In this document: positions 12,580 through 22,534 of the stretch, in pieces
Numbering within the stretch: the first letter of the stretch is position 1
Layout: each line of letters opens with the position of its first letter
Source of the DNA: Anadara kagoshimensis
Taxonomy: Eukaryota; Mollusca; Bivalvia; Arcoida; Arcidae
Reading direction: 5' to 3'
DNA: 64,000 bases
Assembly: GCA_021292105.1 (NCBI GenBank)
Contig: CM037870.1
Location: 24,630,424-24,694,423 of the forward strand
The notes under the pieces: generated by a model
Databases searched by the model: none
The model's input: the letters and a program-made list of their open reading frames with translations, nothing else
What the model was told of the DNA's origin: nothing
Position numbers and translations under genes: made by a program

Positions 12580-12921
12580 GAATGTTGCATAACGTCGCAT
12601 CAGCAATTTCCCAGCTATTCGCGACGAGAACAATGTTATTAATCTCTATGCATGTGAAGTGCGAGTGTAATGTATGGTCTGCCTTGTACTAGTGCGCACT
12701 CAGGGCGACTTTAACGTGCTAGCTCACTGAGTCAGTACGCCGCAGACAAGCGTACTACTCCCCAAGTCACATTATACTGATAACAGGTGAACTAGTAAAG
12801 GCCAACGACAAGGAAAATTTACTTTTCCAACATGTAGTCTGAGCGGGGCTCGAACTCACAGTGGTAAGAGACCTTGGATTTGTAGACTGTCGTCTTATCC
12901 ATTAGGTCACCTCGGCCTCTG
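12580..12921 (-). mobile_element. tRNA-derived SINE group 2, copy 1 (minus)
   Basis: The right end on the plus strand (about 12841-12921) is a reversed tRNA-like head: GGGGCTCGAACTCACAG is a B box, and TCTTATCCATTAGGTCACC an A box. The body continues left to TTGCATAACGTCGCATCAGC. A second copy with the same order lies at 27776-28127. The insertion sits inside a MITE-B copy and is therefore younger than it. Confidence 0.7.
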
Positions 12922-13038
12922 ATATATTTTTTGCTAGTGACCATAAAGCTGCAAAAAAGAGAGACAGTCAGCAGCTATCGAAATATAGCTTACGATGAGT
13001 AGAGATGAGCTGTCGATATGACGCTAATTCGTTAGCTA

Positions 13039-13244
13039 ATTACATATTATACCAATTTTAATTGTACAGCACTAGACGGCCGTTTCGGAACACAATTCCT
13101 CATCAGTAGTGCTTTGAACCAAAATTGAAATAATTTTTTTTCAAGATGTTGAAAAAATATCCAAAGCACCAATATATATTTTACCAAATTTACCTAAGTA
13201 AATACTTTGTATGAGGGAGTATACCTTAGTTTTTAAGGAATTTA
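13039..13244 (-). mobile_element. Fragment of a hammerhead-bearing retroelement (Penelope-like or retrozyme-like)
   Basis: It shares its body with 21308-21478 and less well with 24307-24420: TTTTACCAAATTTA, GGGAGTATAC and TTAGTTTTTRAGGAATTT occur in the same order (plus-strand reading). All three share the boundary at GGAATTT where complete. It carries an intact-looking hammerhead on the minus strand (13113-13068). Minimal hammerheads are known in Penelope-like elements and animal retrozymes; assignment to either is inference because no reverse transcriptase is present. Confidence 0.5.
13068..13113 (-). ncRNA. Hammerhead ribozyme (minimal type I, short helix III)
   Basis: Read on the minus strand from 13113, the order is: AGCACTA (helix I, 5' strand), the invariant core CTGATGA (13106-13100), a hairpin with stem GGAA/TTCC (13099-13087), the invariant GAAA (13086-13083), a very short helix III (C-GGCC-G), the cleavage triplet GTC (13077-13075), then TAGTGCT, which pairs perfectly with the opening 7 bases. 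Every catalytic consensus position I can check is present. Predicted self-cleavage lies between 13075 and 13074. ACGGCCGT is self-complementary, so two molecules could share helix III. Activity is inferred, not shown. Confidence 0.8.
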
Positions 13245-13537
13245 AGTGTTAAACTTTCGACAGGTCTGTATCGTAAATAAAGGAACAGTGTATTATACAA
13301 CTTGCTTATGTAAGAAATTACGGACTTGATTCATATCAAAGTATATATAATTATGCAATTTCCTCTGGTTCTGTTAGACCACCAAAGCAATTAGTCATCC
13401 ACGATATCAATACAAATAAATACATGTTATCAACAAATAGTACATATTGAATACTAATATATGTACTTTATCAAGGCTCAATAAAGTTTATTGAATTAAA
13501 TATATGATTGAATTCACGGCTTACAATTCATCTAAAT

Positions 13538-14735
13538 GTTTATGATAGGTATGCAATAAGTTTTAACCTTATTAGGTATGCAAGAGATCTTCACCTTAAT
13601 ACGTATGCACTAGTTTTTCTCAATAATGGGTATGCAATAAGTCTTTTTCGTAAAAGGTATGCAATAAGTCTTAACCTTAACCTTAATGCAAGAGATCTTC
13701 AACTTAATGCGTATGCAATACGTTTTTCCAAGTAATGGGTATGCAACAAGTCTTTACCTTAATAGGTATGTTACAGATCTTCAACTTAATGCGTATGCAC
13801 TAGTTTTTTTCTCAATATTGGGTATGCAACAAGTCTTAACCTTAATAGGTGTGCAAGAGATCTTCAACTTAATACGTATAAACTAAGTTTTTTCAATACT
13901 GGGTATGCAACAAGTTTTAACCTTAATAGGTATCCAAGAGATCTTCAACTTAATACGTATACACTAAGTTTTTTCAATACTGGGTATGCAACAAGTCTTA
14001 ACCTTAATAGGTATCCAAGAGATCTTCAACTTAATACGTATACACTAAGTTTTTTCAATAATGGGTATGCAAAAAGTCTTACCTTAATAGGCATGCAAGA
14101 GATCTTCAACTTATATTAATGCTTATGCACTAGTTTTTCTCAATAATGGGAATCCAAAAAGTCTTAACCTTAATAGGTGTGCAAGAGATCTTCAACTTAA
14201 TACGTATGCACTAGTTTTTCTCAATAATGGGTATGCAAAAAGTCTTAACCTTAATAGGTATGCAAGAGATTTTCATCTTCGAAGATGACATCTCTTGCAT
14301 ACGTATTAAGGTTAAGACTTGTTGTATACCCATTATGCGTTTGCACTAAGTTTTTCTCAGTAATGGGTATGTAACAAGTCTTAACCTTAATGGCCAGGCA
14401 ATAAGTGTGTCTCTGTGATATGTATGCAATAAGTTTTCATCGTAATAAGTATGTAATAAGTCTTCATCGCAATGTGTATGCAACAAGTTTTTATCGTAAT
14501 GGGTATGCAATAAGCCTTCGTCGTAATGGGTATGCAATAAGTCTTCGCTGTAATGGGTATTCAATGCGTTTTCTCTGTTATAGGAATGCAATAAGTCTTT
14601 CTCAGTAATGTGTACGCAATTCGACTTCTACATACTGGGTTTGCAATAAGTCGCCTCTATAATAGGTATGAAACAAGTATTGCAATAAGTCGCCTCCATA
14701 ATAGGTATGAAACAAGTAGATATGCAATGTCTTCT
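13538..14735 (+). repeat. Minisatellite of about 28-bp units in 3-unit higher-order repeats
   Basis: Most of the array cycles through three related units: GGTATGCAACAAGTCTTAAC..., GGTATGCAAGAGATCTTCAA... and GTATGCACTAGTTTTTCTCA..., giving a higher-order period near 84 bp. After about 14400 the cycle breaks down into single variant units (GTATGCAATAAGTCTTC-like). Stops interrupt it in places; the short frames across it are repeat artefacts. It contains an inverted segment (14222-14339). Confidence 0.85.
14222..14339. repeat. 118-bp near-perfect palindrome inside the 28-bp array
   Basis: The centre is CATCTTC/GAAGATG at 14280/14281. The left arm (14222-14280) reads in normal array orientation. 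The right arm (14281-14339) is the same sequence inverted, with about half a dozen differences. Beyond 14340 the array returns to its original orientation. Confidence 0.8.
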
Positions 14736-15823
14736 GCATTCCGTGCAAGGTATGGAGCCACATAAACTGTTCATCAGTAGATACCGTGTCAATAATTCAT
14801 GTACATAGTAAGTTTAAGAAACTACTGTTAATAGTAGTATATTTTCCCCAACCTGTATATTATGTTGTCTTCTTTGTAACTTATACAATTATCATTCATT
14901 GCATTTGTTGCACATAACATGTGATAGTATTCATAAGCTGTTGGTAATTAGCATACCCTTACAATTTGGAAATCAAGATAGGAATTAATTGGGGCTTCAT
15001 AAAAAAAACAACCAATGATAAATAATAATTCTTCAGTACTCAAAATAAAACGTCTTATGGAACCGTATACGTAACAGTGTCACCGTGTGTTATTTTTCAT
15101 GTTTTAGTTATCAAATTCACCACATTAATGCATTTAAAGAATAAAAATAGCGCAGTAACAATGAATACATAGATTGACAAGGGTATACATGGTGCATGAA
15201 TTTTTAAACTCTAAGCTCCCTTATGTGAGAAAGTTTGCCAGTTCTCGGGTAATTTCCTTCACCATCCAAGAACTAACCGTTCACTTGTTTTATACCTAAA
15301 GTGTATAAAGCCAATGCCATCTTTAAGCTGCAAAATGAAATTTTACTTCAAATGTGTGTCTAATACAAGTAAAACACTTCTCGTGATGACCACATATTCT
15401 GGTCCCTTCGGGTGCCTCTATGCTTTATTGAATACTTTCCTTGTCTCTTCTGACAGTGAAATAACCCTTGTTGGTTAATTTTTGACAAATTAAATTGTCC
15501 TCTGTAAACAGTTAGCTTTTTATTAGCATAAATGAAGATTTTTATTACAATGGAGAATGAGGATTTTATTACCATCCCCATACAGTATAAATAACACGGG
15601 ATAGAGCCACGGTTTATTTTGTAACCACTCTTCACGTCAGTAACAGGTACTTGACAAAATGTAGGTGTACGGAATTAGGCAATGTACACAATTAATTACC
15701 ACAAAACACGGAGACGACATGATATATACGTGAGCAAGATCACTTCCAACACCGTATCCATTTCTGTGTTATATACACAACCACCTGTATCCATAAAGCT
15801 TTCAACTTTCTGCATTTTATACA
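14736..15823. other. Intergenic DNA with a SINE-like scrap
   Basis: No gene supported. Near 15218-15275, TATGTGAGAAAGTTTGCCAG and CTTCACCATCCAAGAACTAA resemble parts of the SINE-like copy at 43908-44112. The rest is AT-rich. Confidence 0.35.
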
Positions 15824-16066
15824 GTACAGGCCTGTCGAAAGTTTTACACTATGCTAACCAATCAGTGTCGAATATCGGTCAAGAGTTAGCTGCATAACTC
15901 GATAGGTTTTTGGCAGTTACTATATTCCTCTCGATACATTTTCGACAGTTTTTTTTATTTCTCTCGGCAGTTTTTCGATCCCTAGCTATCCATATCTCGG
16001 TCACTCGGCCGTTGTCCTTTTGCTCCTTTTCGTTAGCTCAGTGTTAAACTTTCAACAGGTCTGTAC
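15824..16066. mobile_element. MITE-like element B, complete copy (243 bp)
   Basis: 36-bp terminal inverted repeats: left 15824-15859 starting GTACAGGCCTGTCGAAAG, right 16031-16066 ending CAACAGGTCTGTAC, both containing the ACACT-GCTAAC block. This is the reference copy for the family. The interior has repeated TCGGCAG/TCGACAG motifs. No reading frame, so it must depend on a transposase elsewhere. Confidence 0.75.
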
Positions 16067-19007
16067 AATATATGATAAAATGTGACAATACATTCTTTCG
16101 TCTCGATTTTTTTTCTCTTTTTCTTTTGCAAATTGATTGTTCCTATTTTCTTGCATTTCTGCGTTTTACTTCCTTGTCTGGGGGTCAGTAACATGATGGT
16201 AGAAATAATTTGGATTTATTTGCGCAATTACAAAAATACCAAGTTTTTCTCTCTCGATTATTCTTCACAACAAAGATTTCTTCTGAAAAATATCACGATG
16301 TGACTAGTACTAAAGAGCATGGCAATCCTTTTATTGTTATTACATCAAGGGGTGCCTCCTCTATACGTAAACATTTAAAAGGTAAGAAACTCGTTGTATT
16401 TTTGTTTGAATTAGTTTCTAAGGAATTAACGCTGCATGGAAACTAACATAGACATTTAAATTTCGTATGTATACAAACTTTATTTACAGATAACATTAAA
16501 ATACTTTTAAAAAGTTCATGTCACGATATTTTCACCCTCAATTAAAACGCAGAAAAATTGCAAAATAAAGCCATTTTAAATCAATTGAACTGCATCGATA
16601 GTATGGATAGTATGGCCAGTTCCAAAATTTGCCTTGCATGAAGCATGATGGATAATTAACATTAATTATAAAATAAAAACATATCAAAGTGAAGAAATTA
16701 CTTATATCGGGACATACTTACTGAGTGGTATGTCACTGATTTTCAAAGTACATGTAACAGGTTGTGGGTCAACCCCCAACCAACGACTGTGAAATAATTT
16801 CTACATGTACATTTTCTCTTCAATCTAAATTGATGATGTGAAAAGCGAAAAGCTTATTTACTAGGAATCCCTTGGGTGAGACTAAAACTGGTGCCCAATA
16901 TTTTAGTGCACACTAAAACACTTCTGTTGAGTTTCAAATGAGAGTAGACCACATGTGACCGCAACAGCAAATGTTTTCTACCACAAGCTTGGCTACATTT
17001 CGTATTCTAGAATGGAAGCCGCATGACTAAATCATGATTCTTATTGGGTCAGCCAAAAGACAAAAGGCAGTAACAGACAGTTTTATTCGCCTCTGGTATG
17101 AATGTATGTAATAAATTCAGACAAAAATGATCCGTGTGAAAATGATGGCGATAAAAATGTGGATGATTACCTTTCGGTAATTTCCGTCAAACCGCGTTAT
17201 GCCGAAATATCACGGGAAAAGCCGGAACCAAATTGCAATGCTTCTTCCTCTTTCGGTACCAATCTTAACTAAACCATTATTGATTCTTCAATAAAAAGTG
17301 GAACGTTTTAGTATACCAACTTGAGCATTTGAAAAACGATTGGTTTTAACTAAAACGAATTAGTATTTTTAAAAATAGTAAAATAGAATCGTATATAAAT
17401 TTATGGTTGAAATCTCGTTCTATACTAGTATTTTGAAACATATAGATGATGATAGGAAAATAACACCGTAAACCTTAAATAAATAATTAAAAGTAACTAT
17501 GGGTAATGGATATATTCTTTTTTCAATTTAAAGAGTTTATTTACATATGCTTCTTTTTTAAATGGTAGGGCCTTGGATTCTATAATAACCCCTGTGTCTG
17601 GCGTGCTAATCAGCATTTTCTTTTTTGAAATTCAAGACTAAAAAGGTAATATGTAGGCTAAAAATGATGTTGGCCATAATTCATATGTCATCCTATATGT
17701 TTAAAGTTTTATTCTTTGTAATTAATACGCCATTAATATCCCAGCTATTCATTGTTGAATATAAACCTTTGATTTTCGACGGTATAGTCAGGGGAATGGA
17801 CCATATGTAAGGTTTTGAGTCACTGAGGCATGGCTAAATGGTATATCAGTCTGGACCCCTAATAATAGGCCCCGTCTGTGATCCCAGGTGAGTGGTTAGC
17901 TACCCGTTATTAAAATATAAACATAGGTATAATAAATTAGATTTCAGTTCAACCTCCTATATAAGTTTGTTTGTACTTACTAGTATACAAGTTGCAGTTT
18001 TTGTGTTAGACTCTTTAAAAAATTGCAGTTCAGCAATTTGCACAGAACAGCGACTTGTGACAAAAGTACAAGCAATTCATAATGTTTACTGTTTCAATCT
18101 TTAAGTGCATGCCCAGTTGACTTTTAAATGACAAATCAGGTAATGAAAACAGGGGTCCGTTTTCAGTTATGGTTTACTGTATAATGTGTCTACCGAAAAA
18201 TACCTCGGTAAAACCTTTATTAAATACAAAAGTACTATTCATGCACCATACTGTCCTGTACGGAGCACATTATGCAGATTTAAGCATACCAATTATATGT
18301 AAGTAGATGATACCGGATGTTGTTGAATAGTAAGAGTCTCTGGTATTGAAATATACAACTGTATTTGTTTGAATGGTGTTTTACGCCCGAGTCAAGTTTT
18401 TTTTCACCCACTAACTAAAAATGGTGGAGGAAACCGGAGTGCCAGGAGAAAATCGCCCATCAATATTATATTTTGATGCTAAGTATATACGTATGTATGA
18501 AACAAAGTGCATCTGCTTGCACGTTTAATAAACACCTGTGATGCAGGTACCTTGCATGCTTTCTGAACAGACACTTTTCAATTTACGTATACGTGTATCA
18601 TAATACATGTACAATGAAATAGGTAAACTAAATGTCAAACGTCATTTAGAGTTATGTATAATGGTGTCCAACAACGCCGCTTTGTAAATAATGCATATTT
18701 TATTTATTAAACCTGTTTTTATATCTGAAAATAACTTTTAACATTTTGGAATGACACAGGCGTTATAATGTGTATTAATGTGGAGTTTTCGTCGCGACAA
18801 TTTATATGCCGTTAGATGGTTTTCAGACATTTAAAATTAATTTTAAACAATATTTCTTTTTGATTAATTCTATAATTATTTACATTTTAATAACTAAATG
18901 ACAACACCATTTCTATTCAAATTAAAATGTTGTAAATGAATCAAACTTTTTGATACAGTGTGACAATATGCCACGGTTACTGGTGACATCAAAGACGTAT
19001 TCTAATA
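16067..19007. other. Intergenic DNA, no gene recognised
   Basis: AT-rich. A possible tRNA-like scrap (CATGGCTAAATGG then GTGATCCCAGGTGAG) lies near 17829-17897, too weak to call. A SINE-like fragment inside is listed separately. Confidence 0.4.
18376..18465 (-). repeat. SINE-like fragment with GGAGGAAACCGGAGTGCC motif
   Basis: GTGTTTTACGCCCGAGTCAAG is followed by TGGAGGAAACCGGAGTGCC and GGAGAAAATCGCCC. Similar pairs occur near 53770-53920 and, in part, at 31975-32112 and 53425-53520. The motif is widespread in marine invertebrate SINE-like repeats by general knowledge. No head remains. Confidence 0.45.
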
Positions 19008-19156
19008 TACAAGCCTGTCGAAAATTTAACGTTTAGCTGAAGAACTAGTGCTCGGTCCCCTCGTTAGCAATATCTAGACACATGTTGTCTATCTCTTAGC
19101 AGTTTTTTACAACAGCAGCCGAGATTCGACTCGGTGTTAAACTTTGGAGTCTGTAC
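19008..19156. mobile_element. MITE-like element B, short copy
   Basis: Left end ACAAGCCTGTCGAAAATTTAAC and right end GTGTTAAACTTTGGAGTCTG+TAC are inverted counterparts of the 15824 element. The interior is shorter and diverged, though it keeps CGTTAGCAATATCTAGA. Non-coding. Confidence 0.55.
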
Positions 19157-20077
19157 TTTACTGTCATAAGTAAACCTACTATCTGAACCAATGAACACGC
19201 ATCTGACATCGGTTAATTTCAAGCAATACGCCATTGCATAACTTCCTCTTGTCAGAAATCTTTAGTTTGGGAAGGTTAAAACAGTTATAAACAATGCATG
19301 TGAATACAACGTTTATACATTAAAAACAATGTTGTCCTTCAGCCGACATTTTGTGTGTGTTAAGTCTCATGAATGTGCGAGAATATGTTTGTAATTGCCA
19401 ACACGAATCCAGTATAGCCGTATATGTCAGAATAGTTAATTTATTCATAATTTGCGTTGATGTAAATTCAACTTTACTAGATCCATTAAAGTTCTAGTCT
19501 TGTGTGAACGAAATGAGACCCAATCTGTGAAATGGAAATGTTTTGATGTTTATGAAATTCCAAAGCAAGATCCAACATCTACTTAAATATACTAGTAGTG
19601 GCATATCATACAGATTACTTTTGTCGCCTGTAGAAGTAAGCTGGATTGTGTTTGAACAAAATACGGTAAGACATGTTCAAGATGCCGCTAATAGGACTGA
19701 ACAAAAGAGGCTGTTTATAAAAAAGCGATTGAAACAGACTGAGCAAAGTAAGATATAAGACATGTGGCATTTTTAACACACAGGTTATGTTCTAAAAGAC
19801 ATGTAAATGATCTGGAAATTGAATGTAACATGCCCGGATTATTACGTCGAATAAATTACAACCTCATTCTTATTTCATTGCCAAAAACTTTCAGTTGTCT
19901 TCATCCAATTTTCATTTTCAGACACTCACTCGCCAGAAAAATTATTTACAACTACTTTTGCAATTATCGTAAACAGAGTGATTTGTAGTTACGAGGCCTG
20001 TTATTTTTGCTTTCTGTTTTTTAACAAAGGGTTGCAGAAATACATCTTAAAAGTTGTTTCTACATCAAGTGACACTT
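19157..20077. other. Intergenic DNA, nothing recognised
   Basis: Frames of up to about 75 codons are present on the plus strand, but none has a recognisable domain, and base composition does not change across them. Confidence 0.35.
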
Positions 20078-20245
20078 GCAGTCGGAAGAAAGTTTAATAC
20101 TCGGCTAACACAAAGGGGGCCAAAATTCGGCTGCTAAGTGGCCGAGATATGGATAGAATTGTCCGAATAACTACCAAGCGATAGATAGCGGAAGTCGGAA
20201 AAAAACTACCGAGATATGGGTAACAAAAAGGCTGAGTTCAGCTGC
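20078..20245. mobile_element. MITE-like element B, degenerate copy
   Basis: The left arm GCAGTCGGAAGAAAGTTTAA then CTCGGCTAAC aligns to the MITE-B terminal repeat with substitutions, and the interior has CCGAGATATGG twice. I cannot place a matching right arm, so it may be truncated. Confidence 0.35.
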
Positions 20246-20579
20246 AAATATGACATCAGTACATGTCTGTCTGTGCTGTATGTTTGACCCCATAGTAAAG
20301 ATGACTTAAAATGACATAAAATTGTCTGTTATATGTCATAACTGATAACTACTGATAGCTACTGGTATATATCTGTGTATATAAAATATAGATAATAAGG
20401 TCGGATTAAGGTTGTTTCACATTGGGACATGCAGATGATGTACTGAATAAATACTAAATTGTAGATATACTTAAATAACTTGAACTTTGAAGCAGCATTG
20501 TGTGTAATCTGATGATATGATATTGTACGGATTTGGGGATGAGCTTCTTAGTAGTGTACAAATAGATCTTGATACTGCC

Positions 20580-20705
20580 GTTACAACTTCAAATGAAGTT
20601 CAACGGCTAATGAAGTCCGGACCTCAGTAAAGCATTGAAAATTTAGAGGCCTTATAAAGTCCGCAGATTGAAGCTGGACTTTATAAAGGGTTGCAACATA
20701 TGTCT
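20580..20705. repeat. Inverted-repeat element of the ATGAAGTCCGG family
   Basis: It contains GGCTAATGAAGTCCGGAC (20602-20619), sharing ATGAAGTCCGG with the hairpin at 934-963. It starts with GTTACAACTTC and ends in GGGTTGCAAC, roughly inverted ends. AAAGTCC/GGACTTTATAAAG near 20653-20687 forms an internal inverted pair. Confidence 0.4.
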
Positions 20706-20759
20706 CCACATTCAGTCACTGTGTAAAACATTTGATGTAACAAGTGAAAGTTTTAACTG

Positions 20760-20945
20760 CGGTTCACCAGCCATAAAAGGGGTCTCGATTTCCTAGGTGT
20801 CTCAAGGTTCGAATTTCACTGGGGTTGATCCTTTTCAGTTTTCTTGCCGAAGTCGAAGGTCGGTGACTGGCCATCTAGATAAAGTAAGGTGGAATAATCT
20901 TAATTGGGTATAAAACCCCATTCCTGCCATAAAGAGGCACCGTGT
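20760..20945 (+). mobile_element. SINE-like element, group 3
   Basis: CAAGGTTCGAATTTCACTGG (20803-20822) is B-box-like. Downstream come CTTGCCGAAGTCGAAGGTC, GGTGGAATAATCTTAATTGG and AAACCCCATTCCTGCC, the landmark order seen at 44508-44735. The A box is not convincing. Confidence 0.5.
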
Positions 20946-21307
20946 TGTCTTCTTATTCTTGACCAGATTGGTGGGCCTGAACTAATGGAACCGCACATAC
21001 ATTCGAGAGGATGCATTTTTCTTACCTGGTTTCAGTGTAAAGACAGACAAATAATGGGGTTAATATTTCCTTGAAGCCTTGTCCTTTCAACACGTTATTT
21101 GATTGAGAAATACCATTAGAGGGAGTGGGATATTAGAAACAAGACCGAACAGATTCTAATCAACATAATATTTTGGGAAAAGTGATTGTTGAATAAGAAG
21201 GATGATTTAAGTTTTACTAAACTAATGATTCAATCGAACTAATCGCCTCAATATGAGTAAAACATCATTCTATCCACCCATCATAATAAATAATTTTCGG
21301 TCAGGGA

Positions 21308-21478
21308 AGCCAGTGTCAATTCCTCATCAGTAGTGCTTGGACCAAAAGTATGAAACCAAAACTGTTTTCAAGATGTTGAAAAGATTACCAAAGGACCAAA
21401 ATATATTTTACCAAATTTAGCTAAGGACATACTTTGCATAAGGGAGTATACATTAGTTTTTGAGGAATTTCACATTTT
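21308..21478 (-). mobile_element. Second copy of the hammerhead-bearing fragment, ribozyme broken
   Basis: The body from TCCTCATCAGTAGTGCTTGG (plus strand, 21321 on) through TTTTACCAAATTTAGC to TTTTTGAGGAATTT matches 13097-13244. On the minus strand CTGATGA and the 5' strand of helix I survive. The stretch to the next GAAA is enlarged, and the cleavage triplet and 3' strand of helix I (TAGTGC) are absent, so no ribozyme can form. Confidence 0.55.
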
Positions 21479-21782
21479 AATTTACAGAACAATGTTTCAA
21501 ATTCTTTATTTTTTAATGTTTCTTTTAATATCGTTATCAGAAATCAAAGACGCATTTACATGTGCATATATAGACTTATATTATATAAATAATTGTAAAG
21601 TTTGTCAGTTTTAAATAAGATAAAAAAGAACAGCTTCTTTTAAGTTTTATCGGATAACCGAAGACTGAAGTATCGGTTACTGGTCAACAAAAAATTATCA
21701 AGATGCCATTTTAGATAAAAATAGTTTGTTAGTCAACAGAAATTATCAAAATACCATTTTAGATAAAAATTGTCTGTTTGAA

Positions 21783-22060
21783 AGGCGTCCTACGTTCGAG
21801 TCAAGAATATTTCATATGAATCGAGACGTCACCAGCTATAGGTGAAGTGGCAGGCATGTTTACCTTTACCTTGGGCTCAGGGCAATATGTACATAGGTGC
21901 CTTTAGCGTGCCACGACATGGAGCATCAGTTTTTAAGGTTTCTTTAGTTTTCATTTCAAAATGCCAAGTGATTGGTGAAATAACAGTCACTACTTATCGG
22001 CAAGTCTTGATCCGATCCGGCCAGTGTCGAAACCCCGATTCTACCAATACAGAGTAAGCA
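21783..22060 (-). mobile_element. tRNA-derived SINE group 1, diverged copy (minus)
   Basis: On the plus strand, CGAGTCAAGAATATTTCAT, GAGACGTCACCAGCTATAGG, CTTTAGCGTGCCACGACATG, AATGCCAAGTGATTGG and AACAGTCACTACTTATCGG follow the reversed order of the SINE at 57625-57962. The tRNA-like head at the right end is eroded. Confidence 0.65.
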
Positions 22061-22444
22061 CTCTGTGTGCTCACAGGGACATATTTGGGTTCGATATGTT
22101 CACTGGGACATTTTAGTATAATGTAGATTTCACAGCGGTTTTATTAAAAACAGTCCAAGTTTGTTTAGTCACCTATCACTTGAAATCCCACGCATAAAGA
22201 CGTGAATATGCCAGAATGCATATGCATTACATGTATATAGGTAAATACAGGAAACCTGTATATAAATACCAATCGTGAGACTAAAAAATATGGACTTCAT
22301 AGTGGCCAAGTGGTCTTTGGGTTGAGATATGAAGTTTAAGTCCACTTAAAATTGTGGTACTAAGGTGGTCTTTATGTAGAGATTTTTGGTTTGAGTATGA
22401 AGTACCGGTAAAGGAACATTAAAACATTGGTCTTGTCATGTACT

Positions 22445-22534
22445 ACTTTTGACTTTTTATGAAATAATACATTTAAAAGTAGCAATTGTCATGTGCTAAT
22501 TTTGAATGTATTATTTCATAAAAAGTCAAAAAAG
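22445..22534. repeat. 90-bp hairpin with nearly perfect arms
   Basis: Left arm 22445-22473 and right arm 22505-22534 are inverted copies (core GACTTTTTATGAAATAATAC and its complement) with only an extra A or two. The inner AAAAGTAGCA/TGCTAATTTT extends the stem, leaving a loop of about 10 bp. AATACATT and AAAGTAGCA also occur together near 34005-34045, so this may be a small AT-rich MITE. Confidence 0.6.

Larger units (their letters stand above)
12530..13270. mobile_element. MITE-like element B, copy 2, split by two insertions
   Basis: The left arm (12530-12569) begins GTACAGACC and reaches AACACTGAGCTAACG. The right arm resumes at 13246 with GTGTTAAACTTTCGACAGG and ends near 13270. An intact relative (15824-16066) is only 243 bp, whereas here the arms are 740 bp apart. 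The excess is a SINE (12580-12921) and a hammerhead-bearing fragment (13039-13244). The stretch between them (about 12955-13038) resembles MITE-B interior and ends in CGTTAGCT, which in the intact copy runs directly into CAGTGTTAAACTTT. Confidence 0.6.
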
